64,000 nucleotides of DNA, from contig JAAKBF010000056.1 in assembly GCA_012656075.1 (NCBI GenBank), positions 558,001 to 622,000 on the forward strand. The letters run 5' to 3'. A program made the position numbers and the translations under genes. The notes below the pieces were generated by a model. That model was not told where the DNA came from. It was given only the letters and a program-made list of their open reading frames with translations, and did no database searches. This stretch comes from Phytophthora hibernalis. Its lineage: Eukaryota; Oomycota; Peronosporomycetes; Peronosporales; Peronosporaceae. How positions within the stretch are numbered: the stretch's first letter is position 1; every line of letters starts with the position of its first letter. Positions 52,676 to 61,235 of the stretch are shown here, one piece after another.

Positions 52676-53519
52676 CGCGGACGAAATTGGGAAGTGAGCT
52701 CTCGGTCTGAAAGCGCGGCCAAGTCTCACTTCGTATGCACTGTCCTTGACGCGGTGCAGTCTGCAACGAGAACCACTTGAGCACGCACACGCAGCAGACG
52801 CATCCTCCTTGTCTGTTTTGCACGCGACCCAGTCGAACGTAGCCTTATTTCAAGCGTGACACGCCTTGACAGCCAAGTTGAGGCAATTGGGACTGGTGGT
52901 CCAGGTGCTATGCAGCCTCGAGTCGAGGTACACTTGAAGCGCATTTTAATCGCGACACACGCACGCACCGTTGATTAAAGTGTACGACATCGCAGTTTGC
53001 AACTGTACCGCGGCAAACACAGCCGTCGACCCGTGGCATGGGATATGGATGAATGCATGTTGACCATCAACTTGATCAAGCGCCAGCAGCAGAACTGATG
53101 TCGGATCAGCAAGCAAACGAAGAGATTAAGCCGGCACCGCGTATCCATTCGTCCACAGGCGTGGCACTCGGGATGCGCTCTAGCATCGAAGTGCAGCAAT
53201 GCGCTCCGGATGTCCAATCGATGGCATTGGAGTTTCACGTCGCTAACGTGGTGAGGTGGTGAGCGTTCGCAGCTTTCGATGAGCGGAACCAAAGTTGCCA
53301 GACGGCGGCAAGCTCATCGGTACAGTACATTCCAATCTGTTCAAAGCACTGCACCCTCGGGAGCAGCAGTCAGAAAGCCGCTGCAGTCACGATGGCTGAT
53401 GCGGTCCACTCGCCTTCATCGCGGTCTGGATGTTATTGGATTGCTTGCTAAGCGTTCCACCAACTTGACCGCACGACTACACCGCCGGATTAGTGGGTTG
53501 GATCCTAATTTTTGATACA
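52676..53519. other. POT-PRP38 spacer
   Basis: No recognised gene. Short frames on both strands (for example 53279-53515 +) have no motif. Confidence 0.4.
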
Positions 53520-54118
53520 TTATTCCTTCTCCTCTTCACTGTCACTGCTGCTGACTGCGTCCAGCTCGTCTTCCAGTGGGCTCCTACGTGGCTGTAGACC
53601 TTCATTCTTCTCCAGCAGTTCTCGGTCCACAAGCCGAGGCAGTGCCAAGTCGATATAGTACTCTTCAGTCAGCAACGCGTCTGCGATCTCGTCCACGTGG
53701 GTGACCTCCCAGCCAATGACGTTGCGCTTGCGGATCTTGCGGTAGTCGCTCAGAAGCGGCTCCAATTGCGTGTACACGTCCACAGGTTTCCCCACAAGTC
53801 GCAGATACACGGCACCCAGCACGGTCACATATTTATAGTCCTCGTTCTCCACAAATTGCTTGACCACCTCAATTTCCGGTTGCAATTGCAGCATTTTGAG
53901 TAGCAGACACAAAAAAGGGGTCGGCTGTTGGTTGCCACCAAAGTGCCCCCAAATTCTGCGAGCTCCACGGCCTTGTCCACGAGCGTCTCGGCCGTGAGTC
54001 CGAAGCACTGCTCCTTCCAGTAGATGCTGGCGTAGATGCGGTTGCGCATGATCTTCTCCACCAGCGTCTGCGGGTTCACGCCGTGCACGCTCAGCGCACC
54101 TGGGTCCGTGGCGTTCAT
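53520..54118 (-). CDS. PRP38: PRP38 pre-mRNA splicing factor
   Basis: Start ATG 54118. The conserved PRP38 domain reads TLVEKIMRNRIYASIYWKEQ, LAEFGG and FLCLLLKMLQLQPE, continuing to DYKYVTVLGAVYLRLVGKP and LTEEYYIDLALPRL; then an acidic Ser/Glu tail. PRP38A joins the U4/U6.U5 tri-snRNP and is needed to activate the spliceosome. It is shorter than animal forms, lacking a long RS tail. The frame breaks at C5 (53946-53950 on +), where FGG should continue into HFGGNQQPT; one base is missing. Divergent from the hydrolase-like gene, 111 bp apart. Confidence 0.9.
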
Positions 54119-54229
54119 TTTGTGATTTGGTCCGTTTTTGGTCTGGCACACAAAATTTAGAAATGGACTCAAACCTCCTTAGAAATAGTCCCAAACCTCT
54201 TTAACCAGATAACTTACCTGCACAAAAGA

Positions 54230-55179
54230 ATGGCGAGCGCGGCGTTAGACCGACGTGGGGCTGAGCTGGCTCGGGGCGTGTTGGTGACTGTGCACGACCT
54301 GTACGGAGGTTCACTGCCTCTACGACCACTGGAGCTCTATCTGCACGCAGTGAGGGGCTTCGATGTGCAGCCTTTTCGCTTCCGGCCGCGGTCTCAGGAT
54401 CTGGTCACCTCAGGAAATGGTATCTGATACCGAGGACTTTTTGAGAATTGGGTGGACCTAATTTGTGCTTTTGGGTAGAGCTGGCCGAATTTTTGAAGAG
54501 ACGAAAACCGCATACGACGGACGAAGCTGTTAATTTCGTGACGCACGGATACGGCGCACTGGTGCTGCGGGTAGGTGGCTATTTTCGGACTTATTTTCGG
54601 TATTTGTTTCTTATTTTCTGATGCTATTGCTGCTGATAGGAAGCTTTTCGAACGGTGGATTGGAACTATACCAAGTCGAAAGTGGTGATGTTGGCGCCTC
54701 CTAATAGAGGGTGATATGCAGCGATGAGTTCTTTGTGATGGAGGTTGGGTTTGTTAATTTCGTGTTTTTTCTTAATGTTGCAGGATCCGCTACCACACGT
54801 CCATGAAGAAATATGTTGGGGTGGCGGGATATGGTGGCGTGGCAGCTGAAGAATTGACAACTTTTTCTCCTGAAGAATTGGACAAGCGGCTTGGAAAACT
54901 GCCGCGGAGATGCTACCCGCTGATACTTGCTGGAAAGTTGTGTCTCAACCCGTTCAACCAGCACAATTACCCGAACGATGGTCTGATCATGGTAAAAGAG
55001 ACTGAGCTGCCCGGAGAATTCCGTCACCAGGTAAGGGCTCGATGCGATGTTGGCTGTCAGGTTGCATAGCTGATATTTTGTTTCGGTGGGCTTACGAATA
55101 GGTTATTGGTGCATCGCACTATTTACTGCCGTCACACCCGACCACGATTGGACTTACACAGTCGTTTCTGGAGGCATGA
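54230..55179 (+). CDS. Alpha/beta-hydrolase-like protein with altered nucleophile elbow
   Basis: Five exons fit by GT-AG rules: 54230-54419, 54479-about 54570, about 54641-54709, about 54783-55029 and about 55102-55179. The product has an N-terminal strand-turn region, then EAVNFVTHGYGALVLREAF, VVMLAPPNRG and a late SHYLLPSHPTTIG. The elbow followed by a ML.PPN.G strand resembles lipase-like alpha/beta hydrolases (VGHSMGGLV...LGTPN.GS). Here the Ser position is Gly (HGYGA), so catalysis by this elbow would be lost. Exon ends 2-5 are placed by eye. Family assignment is moderate; I know of no name. Confidence 0.5.
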
Positions 55180-55723
55180 AAACTGCAACTTTGCTAAGTT
55201 TTGCTTGCGAAATGCTCAGGTTGTAAGGCAATAAAAATGGACAATCGTAGGAATTATGCTGACGTGAGGGTGGTTGCGGTCGTGATCGCTGGTGTGAGTT
55301 GTGAGATGAACGCTTATCATTTTTTACTCTGCAAAAACTGTTTGCTACAACTTGTAAATATAAAACGTAGTACGTAGTACGACTTGGTCCCGACTGCGAC
55401 TTCACCGTCGCCGCGAGCAATCAAGGCGGAAATGTCTGTCTTTTTAAAGTCAACCCCATGCCGTACCACTGCCCTGCCCACCAATCGATTCACCGTGGTC
55501 TGGTACATGTAGAAACAATCGAGTACTGGTGCCATCGTCCTTGAAATGACCAAACGCTGCAGCGGCTTTTTACGTGATTTAGGCCCACAGCAACTCGCTA
55601 CAAATTGTGCAAAAATTTTTAGAAACGGTTTGATACGGTTTGATTTGATTGAGAAAGGCGTTTTTGCTATTTTGAGAACTTCATTCGCTTGTTGATATAG
55701 TTTTTTATTATAAGTTGCCTTGC
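55180..55723. other. 3' region between hydrolase-like gene and ABC transporter 2
   Basis: AT-rich 3' flank. The 157-codon minus frame at 55790-55317 is only the antisense-side run-on of the transporter end and shows no motif. Confidence 0.4.
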
Positions 55724-58700
55724 TTATCTCTTCTGATGGTTGATGAAGCGCAGCGCTAGCAGACCCAGGATGCGGAAGAGCACGATGCACCCAATCACGA
55801 CGACGAAGTTGCGGGTAATGGTGTCGTACTCCATACCGAAGTACTCCTCAGTGTACTCCTTGACGGTGATGTGACCAACATCGGCAGGTGAGTCCGCCAT
55901 GGGCTGGCAACCGAGGTTCGATCCAACGTTTTCGTACGACTGTGTGGTCTCGTTCCAGGTCGGTAGTTCGTCACAGTCAGCGAAGACCAGAGCCACCATA
56001 ACGGACATTGGGAACTTGAGCGGAGAAATCGTGTACAGCCACCTGTAGCCTGACGGGATGGCGTAGGCCGGAGGAGAGAAGCCCATGAACAGAATGAACA
56101 CGGAATTGATGAGCACACCAATGATCGCGGCGACCTCTTCGCTCGGGAGGGCGTACGCGAACATCATGCCCATGTAGACTTGCATGAGGATCGTGAGCGA
56201 CATGACCAGCCAGAACAGGACAGCCGCACCGAAGCCTTGGAAGCCCACAAATGGGTAGAACACCACGGTGAAAAGCAGTGAGCTCGTGAAGCAGTACGGG
56301 ATCTCTGCCAGCGTCGAACCCAGGAAGTACCAGATAGCGTTGTACGTCTGCGAGGCGCGCTCACGGTAGAAGGAAGCTCGCTCCGAACAAGTCAGCGGGA
56401 GAACGCTCTGGAATGCCATCATCGAATTGAAAAGGGCAGCCATGAACACCATGCCAACACCAGAGTTCAAGCCAGAGTACGAAGCGTAGTCGGCACTCAC
56501 AAAGATGATGCCAAACAGCAGTGCGAGGAAGATGGCCAACATCATCCGCGTGAGATTGTAGGCCGGAGTTCGCCAGTACATCTGAATGTAGCGCCACACT
56601 ACGAACCGCATCTGCGTCATCGAGTCGGCAGCACGCTTCTTCCCAAACACCATTTCAGGCAGGTCAGGAGACGGAACCGTGATACCCTCCTTAGCCATGT
56701 TCGCCTCCAATTGCTGGTTGTAAGGGCTGCTTCTGAAGTAGTCCACGAAGTTGGTCTGGTTGGCAGCGCTGTTCACACCCGCACCAATGCACTCCAGCAT
56801 CCACGTAGCAGGGTTGTAGCCCTTCGGAAGCGGAGACACACCAGGGATGTTCTCAAAGTAGTCGATCAGGTTGCGGCAGTTCTCACCCAAGTCACCAAAG
56901 AACACCGTCTCACCACCGCGCTTCAGTAGTAAAAGGCTATCGAATATGTAAAACACCTCCGACGACGGCTGATGGATCGTACAGATAATGGTGCGGCCCG
57001 AGTCGGCCACCTTGCGGACACCGTCCATGATCAGCTTGGCCGAGCGCGCGTCAAGGCCACTTGTCGGTTCATCCAGGAAAATCACACTCGGCTGAGCAGC
57101 CAGCTCCACGCCGATTGTGAGTCGCTTCATCTGCTCCACGGAGCTGCCACGGATGATCTGGTCCGCGATATCCTCCAAGCCAAGTAGCTCGATACATTCG
57201 TTCACCGAATCATACTTCTTCGAGTCCGGAATGGATGCGTCTTGGCGAAGGAACGAACTGAAGGTCAAAGCCTCACGAATAGTAGCCGCCTCCGAGTGCA
57301 CGTCCATTTGCTCGCAGTAACCCGTACAACGACGAATGGCCAGGTCGTTGGCCTCGTAGCCATTCAACAGGATCTTGCCAGTGATCTTGCCACCAGTCTT
57401 ACGACCAGCAATCACATCCATCAAAGTAGTTTTGCCAGCGCCCGAAGATCCCATGAGCGCAGTGATTGAGCCGGGCACAGCGTATCCGTTGATTCCCTTC
57501 AATAGCTCGAGTTCTGCTTTAGGATTCTTGGGGTCCGACACGAAGTAGTGCAAGTCCTGGAACGCCACTGTTACTGGCGTAAAGCTCTTTTCATGATCAC
57601 CGACGGGGAGGTCTAGCACAACTTCACCCTTGCTCTTTGGGGTTTTCACAAGCGTGTACGAATCGTCTTCAACCATCTTCTCCGATACGTCGACGTTCTC
57701 GGGAGCTTCATAGCGCAGGAACTCCAACGCCAAGAAGGAAAGGAACATGAAAACCACGTAGATGACGACCGTGTAGATGATGCCGTACGCCACCCACGAC
57801 TTCTCCGTTTCAAACCCGAACAGATCCAGGTAGTACTCGCCCATCGTGAGGCCATTGTACTCCGTGCAGTAGTCAATACCGTCGTACACACACACGTCAA
57901 AGGTGCTTGAACGGTACTGGTTGATAGCGAGGGCCCGGAGACTCCAGCTCATCGGACTGATCCAGTGCGCCCAGATCAGGTAGTCGGGGATTTCGCTCTT
58001 CGTCACAACGAAACCAGCGAAGATGATGAAGATCAGCGTGGAGACCATACCCAGAGGCGTCACAACGTTCGTATTTGGGCCAACAGCGGACAAGAAGAAG
58101 AACCACATGCCCATGGCCAGGTTCATCAGGAACAGCACCACTTCAAAAATGATGAATTGAGCAGCGTCCGAGTTAAAACCACAGACCCAGTACACGAGCG
58201 TACCAAAGATGATCGTCTCAGCGATGGCCAGTGGAATCTGACTCGCCGAGGTGGCCAAGACATACGACGCCGTTCGGAAGAAGTTGGCACCACGTTGCTT
58301 GTAGAAAATGTCACGCTCAGCCATGTACGTCGGAATCTGGGACGACTGACCCATCGACAAGAACAAAATCGACGAAAAGACAACACCCATGACCACGGAC
58401 ATCTGCGTAGGATCGAACTGGTAGAATGTCGTGCAGTACAGGAGGCCCATGATGATAATCATCATCAGTCGACCGATGATGAACGGCTTGTTGCGATAGG
58501 TGATCATCAGCTGACGCCGCAGCAGAGTCAGTGTGCTCTCCACGAACGATTGGTGGAACACAGGCATCGGCTTCACGTTTTCACTTGCAATTTTTAGGAG
58601 TTCAGATGCGTGGGGAGCCTCCAATGCACTCAACATGTTCTGATGGAGATCTGAGCGCTTGAATAGGTCGGCGAACTCGCTGGCTCGACGTGGTTGCTTG

Positions 58701-59827
58701 GTCGGGAAATTCGGTAATTCATAACGGTGCTGCTCCGCCGTACCGAGGTCCAGCAAATAGTCAGCAATATCGCGCTCCGGAGGGCACGAGAAACCCAGGT
58801 TATCGAAGTAGCTTTGGACGCGGTCACAGGGGCCATGGTACATGAGTTCGCCCTCGTTCAGGATCATGACGTCGTCGAACAGAGAGAAAACCTCTGGAGA
58901 GGGCTGCAGCAACGCAATCACCACATTTTTGTGAAGAGTGTGCGCAACACTACGCTGCGTGTTGATGATGTCGTACGTGGCCGCACTATCAAGTCCCGTA
59001 CTGATCTCGTCCATGAGTGACACGTACTTCAAGCCGAACTCCATCTCACCAGTCGTCACACGTTTGCGTTCACCACCGGAAATGCCACGAAGCATAGCGT
59101 CACCGACAATTGTGTCCTGACAGTGCTGCAATCCAAGCTGCTGGACGACGATCTCCGGGTAGTGGCTGAAATAGGCCTTGGTGGCTTCGAGAGCCTCCAC
59201 GTTCTCCTTCTCACTGCCCTTGGACAGTAGTTCGTCACCACGACGCAGGAGTTCACCTCCACAGAAAGCATGGGCGAACTCGAGTGTCTCCTTCACTGTC
59301 AGTGTCGGGAAGTGCTTGTCACGCTGGTTCACGTACGACACGAACTGCGGTAACGTCTGGATGACCTCTTCACGATGTAAGCTGTTGAAGGTGATGGCAC
59401 CTTCCACTGTGATGTTCTTCTCAATGGGAAAGCGGCCACTCAGCATCTTCATGAGTGCCGACTTGCCTGAGCCAGGCTGACCTAGCAATAGCGTGATCTT
59501 GCCTGGTTGGAACACTCCGCTGATGTCTTTGAGGATCTCCTTACGCACTGTGCGCTTCTTAGGACCAACGAACATTTTCTTGAGCTCGTTCGGGATGGTT
59601 GGCAGTTCGTGTTGGGAGCTGTCGTCGTCCACCACCACAATATCGGCACTGAGCGACAGGTTCTTGAAGCGTACGTCCATTTGTGGCATGGGCTGACCCA
59701 GAGCTGCTTCGACTTTAGTGACCATGTGACGGTGCAGTTCGTGTGGCCCGTGGGTCATCATGGCTGAACCCGATTCATAGCTCAGCTGCTTGGGTTTGTC
59801 TGCGGTTGTGTTGGTCCGCTCTTCCAT
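55724..59827 (-). CDS. PDR-type full-length ABCG transporter 2
   Basis: 1367 residues from ATG 59827; this start aligns with that of copy 1 (LGYESG / LSYESG), whereas the in-frame ATG at 59968 would add 47 unconserved residues. NBD1 Walker A GQPGSGKSALMK, signature ISGGERKRVTTGEM, Walker B VSLMDEISTGLD; NBD2 Walker A GSSGAGKTTLMD, variant signature SVEQMKRLTIGVE. TMDs and tail (LALRFINHQKR) match copies 1 and 3. NBD2 DNA is nearly identical to copy 1 for over 600 bp, while the ends are more diverged. Expected role: plasma-membrane efflux of hydrophobic compounds. Confidence 0.95.
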   Translation of the reverse strand: MEERTNTTADKPKQLSYESGSAMMTHGPHELHRHMVTKVEAALGQPMPQMDVRFKNLSLSADIVVVDDDSSQHELPTIPNELKKMFVGPKKRTVRKEILKDISGVFQPGKITLLLGQPGSGKSALMKMLSGRFPIEKNITVEGAITFNSLHREEVIQTLPQFVSYVNQRDKHFPTLTVKETLEFAHAFCGGELLRRGDELLSKGSEKENVEALEATKAYFSHYPEIVVQQLGLQHCQDTIVGDAMLRGISGGERKRVTTGEMEFGLKYVSLMDEISTGLDSAATYDIINTQRSVAHTLHKNVVIALLQPSPEVFSLFDDVMILNEGELMYHGPCDRVQSYFDNLGFSCPPERDIADYLLDLGTAEQHRYELPNFPTKQPRRASEFADLFKRSDLHQNMLSALEAPHASELLKIASENVKPMPVFHQSFVESTLTLLRRQLMITYRNKPFIIGRLMMIIIMGLLYCTTFYQFDPTQMSVVMGVVFSSILFLSMGQSSQIPTYMAERDIFYKQRGANFFRTASYVLATSASQIPLAIAETIIFGTLVYWVCGFNSDAAQFIIFEVVLFLMNLAMGMWFFFLSAVGPNTNVVTPLGMVSTLIFIIFAGFVVTKSEIPDYLIWAHWISPMSWSLRALAINQYRSSTFDVCVYDGIDYCTEYNGLTMGEYYLDLFGFETEKSWVAYGIIYTVVIYVVFMFLSFLALEFLRYEAPENVDVSEKMVEDDSYTLVKTPKSKGEVVLDLPVGDHEKSFTPVTVAFQDLHYFVSDPKNPKAELELLKGINGYAVPGSITALMGSSGAGKTTLMDVIAGRKTGGKITGKILLNGYEANDLAIRRCTGYCEQMDVHSEAATIREALTFSSFLRQDASIPDSKKYDSVNECIELLGLEDIADQIIRGSSVEQMKRLTIGVELAAQPSVIFLDEPTSGLDARSAKLIMDGVRKVADSGRTIICTIHQPSSEVFYIFDSLLLLKRGGETVFFGDLGENCRNLIDYFENIPGVSPLPKGYNPATWMLECIGAGVNSAANQTNFVDYFRSSPYNQQLEANMAKEGITVPSPDLPEMVFGKKRAADSMTQMRFVVWRYIQMYWRTPAYNLTRMMLAIFLALLFGIIFVSADYASYSGLNSGVGMVFMAALFNSMMAFQSVLPLTCSERASFYRERASQTYNAIWYFLGSTLAEIPYCFTSSLLFTVVFYPFVGFQGFGAAVLFWLVMSLTILMQVYMGMMFAYALPSEEVAAIIGVLINSVFILFMGFSPPAYAIPSGYRWLYTISPLKFPMSVMVALVFADCDELPTWNETTQSYENVGSNLGCQPMADSPADVGHITVKEYTEEYFGMEYDTITRNFVVVIGCIVLFRILGLLALRFINHQKR

Positions 59828-60121
59828 CTTGGATCGAGTGGGTCGACCGGATTTGTGGTCGACTTGAGTGCTCGAAGGTAAAATGGAGAATGAGGAGACA
59901 CGGGTAAAACTGAAGCTGAAGCGCTTGGAAAAGTATCCGGAGACATGACCGTTACATCGCTGGTTCACAATCAGTTGGTGCGACGCTGAAATTGACTCGG
60001 AATCTGTATGGGACTCGTCAAACGAAGTGCACCGCCATTTGCACCGTCACTATCCAAATTCTTGCCGCGTCAACGTGTGCCGGGTAGGGTAAAGGAGCAA
60101 GTGTACTGTGTACAATTTGCA

Positions 60122-60175
60122 GCCAGAACTGACCGTAGTGTTTGTACAGTACAAAACACTACGGTCAGTTCTGGC
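60122..60175. repeat. Near-perfect 54-bp palindrome
   Basis: Arms of 26-27 bp (GCCAGAACTGACCGTAGTG and on through GTAC) meet almost without a loop; the only difference is TTT against TTTT. Such a foldback would form a hairpin RNA or a cruciform. Confidence 0.8.
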
Positions 60176-60416
60176 AATTGATTCTCGAGGCTCTGGAGAC
60201 TAGCAAAGAGTACTCGTTGCAGATGTTGTGGTGCAACCGAAATTTGTAAAAATTGCGTTACCGTGTGGGTGTCAATTGGCAACTTATTCCTCATGACGTG
60301 ATACCAGTCAGTACTTATTGTGTCGGCGAGAGGGCCTCGTTGCAGCATTTAGAACTTCTCTGCTGGTGTTTCGCTTGTCAAGTCTGGGTATTGCTGCAGG
60401 TCGTACCAATACAGTA

Positions 60417-60579
60417 CAGAGCTCCCCGGCAAAGGGCGAAAGGTGGGACCAATAAATTCTTCCAGGTTAAAAGATTTGCAAACGGATTTGTATCGCGGTA
60501 GAGCGAGGCTTTGTTACAGATGTACTAATTGTGCAAGGTAAATAACTGATTACGGTTCTCCATTTGCCGGGGAACTCTG
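60417..60579 (+). mobile_element. MITE copy C, complete with TA duplication
   Basis: TA-CAGAGCTCCCCGGCAAA at the left and TTTGCCGGGGAACTCTG-TA at the right; 163 bp. The interior matches copy A apart from scattered changes. Both TA flanks are kept, so insertion at TA is established for the family. Confidence 0.9.
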
Positions 60580-60592
60580 TAAACTTACCAAG

Positions 60593-60653
60593 CGCTCAAC
60601 TTGTACCGGTACAAATACAGGATACGGTTCATGTATCCTGTACAAGTTGAGCG
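60593..60653. repeat. Inverted repeat, arms CGCTCAACTTGTA
   Basis: The right arm GTATCCTGTACAAGTTGAGCG pairs with CGCTCAACTTGTA...CAGGATAC; the left arm carries an extra ~12 bases (CCGGTACAAATA). The loop is 7 bases. Confidence 0.7.
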
Positions 60654-60689
60654 AAAAACGACTGTTACTTCAAGTACACCATCCAAAAG

Positions 60690-60725
60690 CAACTGTTACT
60701 TCATGTACACCTGAAGTAGCAGTTG
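60690..60725. repeat. Inverted repeat, arms CAACTGTTACTTCA
   Basis: Arms of 14 bp with one mismatch and an 8-base loop. The left arm with its loop is also directly repeated just upstream (CTGTTACTTCAAGTACACC at about 60662). Confidence 0.65.
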
Positions 60726-61235
60726 ATTTTCGATGATGATGGCAGTCATTGATACGTACGTAGACGGAGCGACATGTTGATGGCAGGACCATCTAGTCCA
60801 TGTTATTTCACCGATTGCTTTATCCGTTGCATGTCGTCGCCCCAAAGTTGCTGGACGCCGTCCAGTAAACTCACACCAAGGCTTGGCGTCGCAACTCGGC
60901 TGCATCCGCCAGCGAGGAATCCTCATACTGAGATGAACTGCACAGAGCTCGCGCACTCTTGTCTTTGGACTTGTTGCCGCTGCCATCTCGCCCTCCTTTG
61001 GGCGTCTAGGGTCTCCAGGATGGAGTCCATCCACAAGTCGGTGGTACACACACGACTGGCGAGAGTTTTGGTATGCCGTAACACCAGCTTCGCCATACAG
61101 TACAGAAGGTATTTCCTTGCTACGTATGACAAGATCTTTCAACAATACAGTCGGGTCTCATGGATATTAAAATAGTGCGCACTTTCGGACAAACATTATT
61201 CATTTGAATTCGCAATCTACACTAAGGTTGCCTCC

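Larger units (their letters stand above)
59828..61235. other. Spacer between ABC transporters 2 and 3
   Basis: Holds MITE copy C and three successive inverted repeats (listed separately). At 60730-61145 several protein-like frames occur on the minus strand (for example LETLDAQRRARWQRQQVQRQ) but no family is recognised; a dead gene or transposon is likely. Confidence 0.4.

Noticed and set aside
55317..55790. 157-codon minus-strand frame
   Set aside because: It overlaps the end of ABC transporter 2 in another frame and runs into AT-rich 3' DNA; no motif.
57965..58597. 210-codon plus-strand frame inside ABC transporter 2 (and similar long frames opposite copies 1 and 3)
   Set aside because: These are antisense shadows of a conserved, intact coding strand; no motif, and equivalents appear opposite each paralogue.
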